From Hyphomicrobiales bacterium (GTDB lineage: Bacteria; Pseudomonadota; Alphaproteobacteria; Rhizobiales; Rhizobiaceae): a stretch of DNA of 63,969 nt. Numbering within the stretch: the first letter of the stretch is position 1; each line of letters opens with the position of its first letter. This document shows positions 44,408 to 53,502 of this stretch, piece by piece. The notes beneath the pieces were generated by a model. The model was not told the origin of the DNA. It did no database searches and saw nothing but the letters and a program-made list of their open reading frames with translations. The stretch covers positions 1 through 63,969 of the forward strand of contig UBTA01000045.1 of assembly GCA_900468065.1 (NCBI GenBank), given 5' to 3'. Both the position numbers and the translations under genes were made by a program.

Positions 44408-45208
44408 CTAACCGGATGATGCGTATCGAGCGACATAGGCCGCGGTACGGGCCTCTCTTGGACGGTCGAGCACATCGGCGGCGGTTCCTTGCTCGACAAT
44501 CTTTCCACCGTCGATAAAGACGACCCAGTCCGAAACTTCCTTCGCGAAGGGCAGCTCATGAGTGACCAGGATCATCGTCATACCATCGTTCGCAAGTTCC
44601 CGCATGACCCGCAGGACCTCACCTGTGGATTCGGGGTCAAGAGCGGAAGTGGGTTCGTCAAACAGAAGGACTGTCGGCCCAAGGGCCAGGGCCCGCGCAA
44701 TCGCAACGCGCTGTTGTTCACCGCCTGACATCTGTTCCGGATACGCTACCGCCCGTTTTGCGAGCCCGACCCGGCTCAGCAGCTTGACAGCTCGTGCCAC
44801 GGCCTCCTTCTCGCCGACCCCACCCGCATGCATCTGGGCGAGCACGACGTTCTCGACCGCTGTCAGGTGTGGAAAAAGGTTGAAGCGCTGGAACACCATG
44901 CCCACTCTCTGCCGCAGCCTGGCGAGATTGCGGCACGTCACATTGCCGGCGGAAAAGATCGTCTCACCCCCAATGCTGATTGCCCCCTGATCCGGGCGTT
45001 CAAGCAGATTTACACAGCGCATAAGGGTGGTTTTTCCGCCGCCGCTCTGGCCGATGATGCTAACAATCTTTCCGGTCGGAACATCCAGATCGACGTTATC
45101 GAGGACCAGTCGTCCATCAAAGGACTTGTGCAGGCCGGAGATCCTGATTGCAGGACTACCGCTCGTCTGATTGCACACAAGCGTAATATTGTTCGGCTTC
45201 GCCATCAT
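44408..45208 (-). CDS. Amino-acid ABC transporter ATP-binding protein (GlnQ/HisP type)
   Basis: 266 residues. Walker A GQSGGGKTTLMRCVNLLERP, Q-loop VFQRFNLFPHLTAVENV, signature MSGGEQQRVAIARAL and Walker [20 protein letters not shown] are all intact, with the HisP-type D-loop. It overlaps the permease gene by 4 bp. It energises polar amino-acid uptake. The intact gene contrasts with the dead paralogue at 50648-51433. Confidence 0.9.
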   Translation of the reverse strand: MMAKPNNITLVCNQTSGSPAIRISGLHKSFDGRLVLDNVDLDVPTGKIVSIIGQSGGGKTTLMRCVNLLERPDQGAISIGGETIFSAGNVTCRNLARLRQRVGMVFQRFNLFPHLTAVENVVLAQMHAGGVGEKEAVARAVKLLSRVGLAKRAVAYPEQMSGGEQQRVAIARALALGPTVLLFDEPTSALDPESTGEVLRVMRELANDGMTMILVTHELPFAKEVSDWVVFIDGGKIVEQGTAADVLDRPREARTAAYVARYASSG

Positions 45209-45951
45209 GGATCAGCCCCCTCTTCAGCAAGGAAGGATTTCGCCAAGTTCAGACGACGCCTTCTGCCCAATGATAGTGGAACACCTGCATGGATCTTGCG
45301 CTCAAGAAGAAGCAGGCTTTGCGAGACCGGGTAGCAAATTGCGAAGTAGACCGCCGAGATCACAAGGTATACCTCGAGCGCGCGGAAAGTCTCTGAAGCG
45401 ATCAGCTGCGCCTGGGTCATGAGTTCTGCGGCTGAGATCGTCACGAGCAATGAGGTTGATTTGATCAGATCGACAAACATGGTGTTGGTGCCGGGCAGAG
45501 CGAGACGTACGGCCTGCGGCAAAACAACATGGGTGAAGGTCTTCCCCCGCCCAAGCCCGAGAGCTTCAGACGCTTCCTGTTGTCCCCGATGCACGCCGGA
45601 GATCGCCGCGCGGAAGATCTCTGAGAGGTAGGCGGCATAGAAGAGCACAAGGCTCAACACCCCTGCCTCGAACACCTCCAGCCTAACTCCGACGGATGGC
45701 AGACCGAAATAGGTCAGAAAGATGATGGCAAGCAGCGGTATGTTCTTGAAAATTTCGGTGTAGAAAGCCGCGGCTATCCGCACCAGCCGCAATCGCTGCA
45801 ACCTCATCAGCGCCAAGGCGAGCCCGACGACTGACGCACCCGTGAAGCTGGCGAAGGTGTAGCCGAGGGTCTTCAAAAGACCCCCGGCGATGTTTCCGAC
45901 ATAGTCATTCCAATGAACCTGAAACAAGTCGGCAAGTGATGAGAACAACAT
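45205..45951 (-). CDS. Amino-acid ABC transporter permease
   Basis: 248 residues, HisM/GlnP type with about five membrane segments. Typical blocks are FTEIFKNIPLLAIIFLTYFG-like (FYTEIFKNIPLLAIIFL), SEIFRAAISGVHRGQQEASEA LGL and the QAVRLALPGTNTMFVDLIKSTSL loop. It is a single permease, so it probably acts as a homodimer. The C-terminal tail is basic. The substrate is probably a polar amino acid or amino alcohol. Confidence 0.88.
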   Translation of the reverse strand: MLFSSLADLFQVHWNDYVGNIAGGLLKTLGYTFASFTGASVVGLALALMRLQRLRLVRIAAAFYTEIFKNIPLLAIIFLTYFGLPSVGVRLEVFEAGVLSLVLFYAAYLSEIFRAAISGVHRGQQEASEALGLGRGKTFTHVVLPQAVRLALPGTNTMFVDLIKSTSLLVTISAAELMTQAQLIASETFRALEVYLVISAVYFAICYPVSQSLLLLERKIHAGVPLSLGRRRRLNLAKSFLAEEGADP

Positions 45952-45963
45952 CGTAACCGACTC

Positions 45964-46896
45964 TCACTTCATTACTGCTGGCGGATTCCAGTCTGCCGGC
46001 CGGTCTACGCCACGCCGCTGTGCCGCCATTTCAGAGGAAGGGACGAGGAACTGTTTTGGGTCACCGCCCCACTTCGTGATAAGTGCCGAGAGCGATCCAT
46101 CCTTGTACATGGCGTCAATCTGCTCAGAAATCGCCTTTTCAAGCTTCTGCGACTGCTGGGGAAGATAGAAGCCGGTCATATAGGGTTGGAAATACTGATA
46201 GTCGGGATGGGCTGCCACCTCCTCTTTCGACGGCGGTGTCATGTATTCGATCCGCACCTTCATGTCGGGTCGCTGCTGCTGCTGATAGGTGATCAGGAGT
46301 GGATCCAGGAATCCGACATCAAGGCGTCCGGAGGCCAAGTCCTGGAAAACGCTATCGGCGCTCGGGAAGGTGCGAGGTGAGGCATTCGGAACCTGCGCGA
46401 TCGACTTGGCCCACACGTAGCCGGTCACTGTTCCGAGGTTTTTGCTTTCCAGACTTTTTACGTCCGAAAAGGATTGCGCTCCGGCGACCGCCATTGCCGG
46501 CGGAGAATAGTAAGGCGGATCGGTGAACAGCCCCACCTTTTGGCGCGCCTCAGACCAGGCGATGCCGCCGATTGTGACGTCAGCCCGCTGATTCTGCACC
46601 GATGCCAGCATGCCCGGAAAATCGGTAACATTCACTTCGAGCTTGAGCCCCAGCTTTTCGGCAACCGCGGTCAGGATGTCGCTGTCCAGGCCGACGAGCT
46701 TATCATCCTTGAGTGCGGTGTACGGCATGTAGGGCTGCACCGTGACAACTAGGATTCCCGGTTTGAGCGTCTCTAGATCGGCAGCAACCGCAGCTGCAGG
46801 CAAGACCACCCCCAATCCCGCGATCCCGATATGCAAACCGGTCAGCGCCACCATTCCCTTTGTCATCACGCTTTTCAACATTTCAGCATAATTCAT
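45964..46896 (-). CDS. Amino-acid ABC transporter substrate-binding protein
   Basis: 310 residues, SBP family 3. The signal peptide ends at AVAA. The mature part has ILTAVAEKLGLKLEVNVTDF, ADVTIGGIAWSEARQKVGLFT and a C-terminal IDAMYKDGSLSALITKWGG, the standard fold. ATG 46896 with GAGGG upstream is chosen over 46947. It is the first gene of the importer-DadA-eutBC operon, divergent from a GntR regulator. Confidence 0.88.
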   Translation of the reverse strand: MNYAEMLKSVMTKGMVALTGLHIGIAGLGVVLPAAAVAADLETLKPGILVVTVQPYMPYTALKDDKLVGLDSDILTAVAEKLGLKLEVNVTDFPGMLASVQNQRADVTIGGIAWSEARQKVGLFTDPPYYSPPAMAVAGAQSFSDVKSLESKNLGTVTGYVWAKSIAQVPNASPRTFPSADSVFQDLASGRLDVGFLDPLLITYQQQQRPDMKVRIEYMTPPSKEEVAAHPDYQYFQPYMTGFYLPQQSQKLEKAISEQIDAMYKDGSLSALITKWGGDPKQFLVPSSEMAAQRRGVDRPADWNPPAVMK

Positions 46897-46930
46897 AGAT
46901 GCACCCTCTTCGTTGTTATATATTGCTGAT

Positions 46931-46943
46931 ATATTGACAATAT
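46931..46943. promoter_or_regulatory. Palindrome in the divergent control region of the eut-type operon
   Basis: ATATTG (46931-46936) and CAATAT (46938-46943) flank a single A, a perfect 6-1-6 inverted repeat, 35 bp upstream of the binding-protein start and about 90 bp from the GntR start. Related TATATTG/GATATATTG sequence precedes it. It is a plausible operator for the FadR-type regulator; no direct evidence. Confidence 0.45.
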
Positions 46944-47033
46944 GCACCTAAACAACAGAGTCAAGCGGATTCGAAAATTGGCATTTCGACGGCGTGAACC
47001 AAACGGGCGGGTAACGCTTCGAGAAATGAGTGG

Positions 47034-47717
47034 ATGATGAATACGCTGGGATTCCAGACCGACTACGAAGAAGCAGAGCCCACACTGGCGGAGCGAACCT
47101 ATTTGCGGCTGCGCGACGACATCATCACATCAGAGCTTCCTCCAGGAACTCTGCTCAGGGAATCGGAGTTGATGAAGCGTCTGGACGTCGGTCGAACCCC
47201 AGTGCGCGAAGCGATTCAGCGCCTGCAACATGATGGCTTCGTTGTCATCAGCGCCCGTCGAGGCACCTTTGTAAGTACCATTGACATCAACGATCTGACG
47301 GCAATCTATGAGGCGCGCGCACGTATCGAGTCCTGGGCAACGCGCTTGGCAACCGAAAGATTGCGCGAATTCGAGAGGCAGGAAGCTGCGATACTAATGG
47401 AGGAGCTTCAGAAAACGTCCGGCCCTATGGCCTTAGAGGATATTCTGGCGCTTGATCGTAAAATCCACCGATTTATCTACCGTGCTGCCAAAAACCCGTT
47501 TCTGCTCAATACGCTCGATCACTACCACAACCTGTCACTTAGGATCTTGCATGTCTTTATGAAGCGCTTTCCAGTTCTTGTTCCGCGTCTTGAGGACGTT
47601 CTTCATGAACAATTCCTCATGCTTCAAGCCGTATGTGGCGGCGATGCGGACCTCGCCGAGAGAATTGCTATGGACCATGTGATGACATTCGAGCGGGAGG
47701 TCAGAAAAGTCGTATGA
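47034..47717 (+). CDS. GntR-family (FadR/FCD) transcriptional regulator
   Basis: 227 residues. The winged helix (AERTYLRLRDDIITSELPPG, LMKRLDVGRTPVREAIQRLQ, RRGTFVSTI) is followed by the all-helical FCD domain (AIYEARARIESWATRLATER, LDRKIHRFIYRAAKNPFLLN, HVMTFEREVRKV). Metal-binding His/Asp of FCD (D-x3-H, H...H) are recognisable. It is transcribed away from the importer-DadA-eutBC operon and probably controls it. Confidence 0.88.
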   Translation: MMNTLGFQTDYEEAEPTLAERTYLRLRDDIITSELPPGTLLRESELMKRLDVGRTPVREAIQRLQHDGFVVISARRGTFVSTIDINDLTAIYEARARIESWATRLATERLREFERQEAAILMEELQKTSGPMALEDILALDRKIHRFIYRAAKNPFLLNTLDHYHNLSLRILHVFMKRFPVLVPRLEDVLHEQFLMLQAVCGGDADLAERIAMDHVMTFEREVRKVV

Positions 47718-48146
47718 GCACCCCGGACTTTGAGGGTAGTAGTTTCATCGCGCTGCGTCTGCTTCTCAGCAACGCTGATGCGCGTTCCCACGACCGAAAA
47801 GGGGGCAAAGCTGCCGCTCGTTGAACCAAAGGCAAGGCTCACAACAAGTCGTCAATAGCCGTGCTCCGCTCTTGAAGAGATACGAACCGCCATCCCAATT
47901 TTCTGGACTCGACTCAAATCCTCGGAATGCTTGATTGGCGTTCGGAGGACTGAGCATGAGTGGGACGAAGACCGCGCACGAAGAATGCGCCTGGTAACCT
48001 AACATCGTTTTGGGCATTAATCGCGTCAGCGCGGGGCTCCCTTAGACCGGTTTCTGTCCGGTCGATCCCGGCCGAAACCGGAGAGCGAACAGCGGACCCA
48101 GGGCAAGAACCCGCAGCGTAGTGCTCCGGGTTCCCGCTATTGGAGA
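47718..48146. other. Intergenic, no gene recognised
   Basis: About 430 bp after the GntR gene. Short frames show no family resemblance. It borders the DUF932 relic and may be decayed. Confidence 0.45.
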
Positions 48147-49008
48147 TTAAGCCACCGCCTTGATGCCTTTGAGCGCGGCCATTTTCTCGCCCAGTATCCA
48201 CAAGGCTCTGTTCAATTTGATGTCCTGATCAATGCCATTGACCGATCGGGTTTTGACACGGCGCGGTCGCCCCAGATCGTCACGGCTTACGCCGAGCAAG
48301 CCGCCCTTGATGACGTTTTCCTGTGCGACGTTCCACGCCGTCCAAAGATCATCTGCTCGGTCGTCATGGCGGCGAGGCACGAGAAGTTGGGCGGGCTTGA
48401 TCGGTGTGTTCGTCTCACCCTCGCCGTTACCAAACCGCAGGACGTGGGCGGCTTTGGCGAGGATTTACTTTTCGTCATTGTTGAGCTTTACGGTTCCCCA
48501 ATCCTGCGGCGCTGCCAGTGCGCGTTCAGCCTGCTCCAGAACGCGATATGTCCCCTCGATCACCTTGGCCCCCACGTCGCCGGAGTGCCGAACCTTGACG
48601 CTGTCGATGGTCCCGGTTTGGGAAACCAGCGAGTTAAGGCAACGGACGCGAAAGAGGCCCGCCAGCAATTCGTAAGCGCTGGTGCCGTCATTGGCGTTCT
48701 TCAGGAGGATTTCGCAAACCGTATCGCCTACGTTGTAGACCTTGCCATCATCGATGCGCCGCAGGCGGATCAGGTGTTTCGTATACGCGGCCTTTCCCTC
48801 CGTCCTGCTGCTCGACTGCTTTGCCCCTACCGGAACGAAACCTTCGCCAATCAACCCGCGCAAAATCTCGATGGTGGGGATGGGCATGAAGCGCTCCGAC
48901 CGGCTTTCGTGTGCGGACATGGCACATCGACGATGCGGCGCGGCGCAATTCGGTTTCTGTCATGGACCGGCCGGTGTCAAAACGTGCCGTGTTTGTGTAG
49001 ATCGTCAT
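48147..49008 (-). pseudogene. DUF932 domain protein (phage/plasmid type), broken
   Basis: Start MTIYTNTARFDTGRSMTETEL (from ATG 49008) is followed by a one-base frame change near 48918 into ESRSERFMPIPTIEILRGLI, then NANDGTSAYELLAGLFRVRCL. A TAA at 48465-48467, in frame, interrupts the chain after KLNNDEK, and the same frame resumes as ILAKAAHVLRFGNGEGETNTP and RRHDDRADDLWTAWNVAQENV, ending in SVNGIDQDIKLNRALW. Two lesions make it dead. DUF932 proteins are common on rhizobial plasmids and phages; their function is unclear. Confidence 0.85.
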
Positions 49009-49490
49009 TTTGGTTTCTCCTATTTCCCGTGTTTTCCGCGAAGCGGTCTGCGTGTCCCGAAGGGTCAGGAGCCCCGCTCCTGCCTTCGAGCTCGTGCGGA
49101 ACAGCGGGGAAGAGGGGGGCAAGGGTAAACATCGGAGGGGTATCGCCCACTCCCCCGGGGAGCTTGTCCTGCAGTGAGCGGAACGAGGGCCGGCGGTCGC
49201 CGGCGCGAAGGGCTGCGAGGGAAGGATGGGGAGACCGGTTTTTGCCCTTGCTGGGGAGAGGGGGCGGAGCTTCCTTTCCCCAACTGGAGGAGACAATGCC
49301 TTCAGCCTTTCGGCGAAAGCGGCGACGCCGCGGTGATTGGGACCGGCATGGCCACAGACAGGGTTCGGCCTGGCTGCGTAGTGATCGTCATCATGGCCAA
49401 TGCTGAAGCTTAAGTGAGCTCGGGCATTGACACCTTTGCGCGTCATCGCTCTGATCACCGCTTGAGCAGATTCTGGGGATGGGGGAAAAT
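49009..49490. other. GC-rich intergenic region
   Basis: Between the DUF932 relic and the secreted orphan gene. Purine-rich and G-rich blocks on the plus strand (around 49095-49125 and 49200-49270). No gene, repeat array or known replication signal recognised. Confidence 0.45.
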
Positions 49491-50141
49491 ATGAAGCGAG
49501 CGTGTCTTGCCGGGGCGGCAGTTCTTTTAGGAGCGGTGCCTCTATTGGCAGCCGACTGCGATTTCGACAAAGAAGTCGGCTCTTGCACCGGCAGGATCAA
49601 GATCGACAGCACCGGAGGGAAGAAACCGAGTTACGCGGCCGAAATCACGGTTAGCAGTTCGGCCGCGACTTCCTCCACGGTCGAATACTATCTCGACAAT
49701 ACCCCTCACCAGACCATCTTGCGCAGCTCAAATAGTGAAGGCGAGAGCCTTTCCAGTACTAAACCGATCGGCAGAAAGAACATCGACCTCGATAGATGCA
49801 CCGCTTATCTCGACCGTGACCTACAGAGTTCCGCCGGGGGAGCCGGACAGGAACAGCGAAACTTCGCCGGGCGGTGGTACGGCTCCGTTGGCTGGATGCT
49901 CTTCAAGGCAGGGCTTACTCTTGACATCAATGGGAGTGGCGGCGGCGTAGCCTCGTCGGCAAACGATCCTGATATTCCGTTTCAGGGTCGTATCAGCGGC
50001 AACCGAATGACCTATACCTACAACCAGCCCATAGGTGGTGAGCCGGTTAACGTTACGCTGACAATGAAATCGAAAGACATAATTGCCTATGCGGGAAACG
50101 GCTCAGGCATCACGATGTCAGGAACGCTTAAGCGGCAGTAG
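49491..50141 (+). CDS. Secreted protein of unknown function
   Basis: 216 residues from ATG 49491, with a G-rich ribosome binding site (GGGGGA) just upstream. The signal peptide MKRACLAGAAVLLGAVPLLA is cut before ADCDF. The mature chain has Cys in CDFDKEVGSCTG and LDRCTAYL. The C-terminal 80 residues (GRWYGSVGWMLFKAGLTLDI, FQGRISGNRMTYTYNQPIG, VTLTMKSKDIIAYAGNGSG) look like a beta-barrel-type lipocalin fold seen in DUF-like exported proteins. I do not recognise a family. It is intact amid decayed neighbours. Confidence 0.65.
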   Translation: MKRACLAGAAVLLGAVPLLAADCDFDKEVGSCTGRIKIDSTGGKKPSYAAEITVSSSAATSSTVEYYLDNTPHQTILRSSNSEGESLSSTKPIGRKNIDLDRCTAYLDRDLQSSAGGAGQEQRNFAGRWYGSVGWMLFKAGLTLDINGSGGGVASSANDPDIPFQGRISGNRMTYTYNQPIGGEPVNVTLTMKSKDIIAYAGNGSGITMSGTLKRQ

Positions 50142-50151
50142 GCAATCTATA

Positions 50152-50595
50152 CTACGACTTTAAATCGCCGGCCGACGCTCCATAGAACTCGCCCGCAGCA
50201 TCGAACCCCGGTCCCCTTAGGCGGGTTGAAAATTTCGGTGCGACGCTCGGGCTGACACGTCTCGGTCGAGACGAAGTGGCCGACGCGGCTTTCGCCCGAC
50301 CCGGTCGGTCATCTGCGGTGTCGCAACATGAGTCGGTGTTTTGGACGATCCGTGTCATGCGAGTTCGCATCCGGATACCGGCTGGATGTCGGGATATTTC
50401 TATAAAAGGTCTCGCGGCAACCGTCAGCTCGACCCGACGTGTGGAACGGACAAACAGCTGAACACCCAGCTCGCGCTCCAGCGCCTGGATCTGCGTCGAC
50501 AAGGCGGGCTGGGCAATATGCACACGTGCCGCTGCCCTGCCGAAATGCACTTCCTCGGCAACCGCAACGAAGTAGGTGAGTTGGCGCAGTTCCAT
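50152..50595 (-). pseudogene. LysR-family regulator, N-terminal fragment
   Basis: The first 60 residues are a good Lys[43 protein letters not shown] and [11 protein letters not shown]. After RRVELTVA the sequence stops matching (expected AGRxFLxxA), and the remaining 85 codons are not LysR-like. The ligand-binding domain is lost. It lies divergent from the ABC ATPase relic and may once have controlled it. Confidence 0.7.
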
Positions 50596-50647
50596 GGCAG
50601 CGGCACTCTTAGATGATCACGTCCCGCGCACCACACGGAGAAAACTG

Positions 50648-51433
50648 ATGACTTCGGTCTCTCGCTCAGCTGTTTCCGGCAATACCACTGCGGTTCCCGC
50701 CATTGCGGTGGATGGTCTCCACAAGCGTTACGGTACGGTCGAGGTGCTGAAGGGCATCGACTTCCGTGCCCATGAGGGTGAAGTCGTTTCCATCTTGGAC
50801 GCATCCGGTTCAGGCAAGTCGACGTTGCTACGCTGCCTACTCCTTCGGCTGGCCGGCTGCAAATCTTCGGCGAAGAGGTCAATCTGCGATCAATCGGAAG
50901 CAACCTTCGTATCGTTGATCGGAGGCAGGTGGATCGCCTGCGCACGCAGATGGCTATGGTTTTTCAGAATTTCTGCCTGTGGAGCCATATGACGGTGCTC
51001 GAAAACCTGATGGAGGCACCCGTGCATGTGCAAAGCCGCAGCCGGAGCCAGGCGCGCGACGAGGCAAGACATGTTGAAGCGTGTCGGCCTGATGGACCGG
51101 GCAAAAGCATATCCGGCGCAGCTATCCGGGGGGCAGCAGCAGAGAGCGGCTATCGCGAGCCCTGGTCATGAAACCGCGGGTCCTTCTTTTCGACGAGCCT
51201 ACGTCCGCCCTCGATCCCGAGCTTGTCGGGGAGGTGCTGAAAGTCATGCGCGACCTGGCGGTTGAAGGAAGAACGATGCTAATCGTGACGCACGAGATGG
51301 CGTTTGCGCGAGAGCAGGATCGTTTTCCTGGAACAAGGTCGGATCAATGCTGAAAGCTTGCCGCAGGAGCTGTTTCGAGGCGGTGTCAGCGAGCGGTTCG
51401 ACCAGTTCATCTCACGGTTCAACCAGGGTTGAG
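50648..51433 (+). pseudogene. Amino-acid ABC transporter ATPase (GlnQ/OccP-like), multiply frameshifted
   Basis: The pieces of one protein appear in order across different frames: AIAVDGLHKRYGTVEVLKGI, a Walker A altered to ILDASGSGKSTLLR, then [73 protein letters not shown] and finally ERFDQFISRFNQG with the natural stop. At least four frame changes (near 50850, 51050, 51155 and 51310) make it non-functional. No permease or binding protein for it remains. Confidence 0.85.
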
Positions 51434-52070
51434 GAGGGCATACGGCGGATCGAGCTTCCCCCGAAAACCGCAAATCGCATCTGCCGAACTGGACCCATCT
51501 GTATACTTGGCATCGCCCGAACGGCAACTGAAACCCAAAAACACCCGTCAGTCGCCTTGGTCTCAAACGGGACAACCTGTTGAGGCTCCACAGCTAGAGC
51601 GGCTTCCATGATTGCCAGGTGGGCATGCAAGTGCGGCTGTCGGGACCGCATTGCCTAGCCACGAGAAGATCACAGCGAAATGGAAAGCGGGTCAAATTGA
51701 TGCGACATTAATTGGTACGTTACACAGACGCAGCGAAAGCTCTGACCAAAAAAGAGCACTCCTCTCTCACAGGAGGTCAGCCCTTGTAGCCGTGCCTTTC
51801 AAGAATCCGGCGCGTTTCGTGGGAGCGCGTTAGCACGATGGCATTCCAGATCTTTTGGCCGATTGCGACGCGGTTCCGGGGTCTTTCAGTCTTCATGATC
51901 TTTGCCCTGCTAATTCCGGACTCCGATTTACGATACAATTTGAAGGATCGGTAGACCGGGTCGCGCATAGCTGCCGTGCGACTGAAGCGTAGGCAGTCAA
52001 AGCCACAAGTGAACTGTTCCTCTGGCGCGCCTGATGGTCTAGGTTCGGACGAATAAACCCGGATTCCGCG
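51434..52070. other. Intergenic, nothing recognised
   Basis: About 640 bp between the ABC ATPase relic and the LysR gene at 52071. Several short frames, none with family resemblance; probably decayed sequence and the LysR promoter. Confidence 0.45.
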
Positions 52071-52982
52071 ATGCACCTTCCCATCAAAGCAATACTGGTC
52101 TTCCACGCCGCCGCGCGCGCAGGCAGTATCGCCCGGGCGGCTGAGGAGCTGAGCGTGACGCCTTCGGCCGTCAGCCAGCAAATTCAAGTGCTCGAAGTTC
52201 AACTTGGTGTGGCCCTCTTGACGAAGGCCGGACGCGGCATCGCGCTGACGGAAGCCGGCGAGCGCTATTTCTCGATGATATCGGGGCAGATGGAGAGCAT
52301 TGAACAAGCGACCGCCAACATCCGCGGCTTTCGCTCGGTCACCACGCTCACGGTTCGCGCGACGCCGACGCTCTCCAACAAATGGCTACTGCCGCGGCTC
52401 GGGCATTTTCTTGACCGTCATCCGGATCTCGAACTGCGCCTCGACGGCACGAACGAGCCGACGGACTTCAATCAAGAGCTGGTCGATATCGAGCTGCGTC
52501 ACGGCGACGGGCGATGGCCGGGTCTTTATGTCGAGAGCATTGCTGAGGAGCAGTTCTACCCCGTGTGCTCGCCGGACTATGCCGCCGCAAGCAGCCTGCG
52601 GCCCGAGGAGGTTCCGGCGCATCGTTTGATCCATTCGGTGAAGTCGCAAGCACAGTGGAACAGCTGGTTTCCCCTCGCGGGCGTGGCGCCGGAGGAGCGC
52701 TGGCGGCGCGTGCTCTTCGACCGCAGCCATATGGCGATCGATGCCGCCGTTCGCGGCATGGGCATCGCGCTCGAAAGCACGCTGATGATGGATGAGGAGC
52801 TGCAACGCGGCCGTCTCGTCTGCCCGGTCATCGCACCACCCGAAGTGCGCATCTCCACCCAATGGATCGTCTGCCCGCGCGACCATCTGCGGCAGAAGAA
52901 GGTACGTCTGTTCCTCGACTGGATGCGAAGCGAGCGCGATCTCTGGCAGGAGGCCTATCCCTCAGGCGCCATGCCGCGCTGA
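52071..52982 (+). CDS. LysR-family regulator, GcvA type
   Basis: 303 residues. The HTH (KAILVFHAAARAGSIARAA, VTPSAVSQQIQVLEVQLGVAL) and a GcvA-like effector domain (PTLSNKWLLPRLGHFLDRHP, AEEQFYPVCSPDYA, VRGMGIALESTLMM) are complete. It converges on and overlaps by about 20 bp the gluconokinase gene, at the end of the TRAP operon. It may regulate that operon despite lying at its far end; inference. Confidence 0.88.
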   Translation: MHLPIKAILVFHAAARAGSIARAAEELSVTPSAVSQQIQVLEVQLGVALLTKAGRGIALTEAGERYFSMISGQMESIEQATANIRGFRSVTTLTVRATPTLSNKWLLPRLGHFLDRHPDLELRLDGTNEPTDFNQELVDIELRHGDGRWPGLYVESIAEEQFYPVCSPDYAAASSLRPEEVPAHRLIHSVKSQAQWNSWFPLAGVAPEERWRRVLFDRSHMAIDAAVRGMGIALESTLMMDEELQRGRLVCPVIAPPEVRISTQWIVCPRDHLRQKKVRLFLDWMRSERDLWQEAYPSGAMPR

Positions 52983-53501
52983 ACGTGGTTCTTTGAGCAA
53001 CCAGTTGCAGCACAGATCTGTGAGGGCCTCTGGCGACAAAGCGATGTCCAGTCGCAGGGCATGCTCGTCGGCCTGCGGCGTTTCCAGAGTCTTGATCTGG
53101 CTTTCGAGCAATGAGGCCGTAGCAAAGTGACCGTTCCGTGCCCGTAGCCTTTCAAGGATCAGCTCGGGCGCGCCTTCGAGAGAGACTAAGCGGACGGCTG
53201 CAAGCCGTTTGCGAAGAAGGTCGCGATAGCTACGCTTGAGCGCCGAGCAAGCAATGACAGCCGGCCGGTCCTGTTCGAAGAGGGCACGGTTGCAAACAGC
53301 GTGAAGCCACGGCATGCCTTGTTCGTCGGTGAGCGGGATGCCCTGCCGCATCTGCTCGACGGCTTCGGGCGCATGCAGATCGTCGGCCTCCACGAAGTGG
53401 CAGCCTATCCGGCGGGAGATCCGCCTGCCGATCTCGGACTTGCCCGTGCCCGCCGTCCCCATGACAATGACGAAGCCGGCGGGAGAAAACGAGACCGTCA
53501 T
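52962..53501 (-). CDS. Gluconokinase
   Basis: 179 residues, P-loop carbohydrate kinase of the GntK family. The Walker A is IVMGTAGTGKSEIGRRI. EADDLHAPEAVEQMRQGIPLTD is the substrate-binding loop, and CSALKRSYRDLLRKR and EGAPELILERLRARNGHF are the conserved later motifs. It phosphorylates gluconate or a related C4-C6 sugar acid. It is the last gene of the TRAP operon, 1 bp beyond the DctM stop, so the imported compound is probably a sugar acid or makes one. Confidence 0.88.
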   Translation of the reverse strand: MTVSFSPAGFVIVMGTAGTGKSEIGRRISRRIGCHFVEADDLHAPEAVEQMRQGIPLTDEQGMPWLHAVCNRALFEQDRPAVIACSALKRSYRDLLRKRLAAVRLVSLEGAPELILERLRARNGHFATASLLESQIKTLETPQADEHALRLDIALSPEALTDLCCNWLLKEPRSARHGA

Positions 53502-53502
53502 C

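Noticed and set aside
47766-48201. Minus-strand frames after the GntR gene
   Set aside because: Cys/Ser/Pro-rich and unlike any family; probably non-coding.
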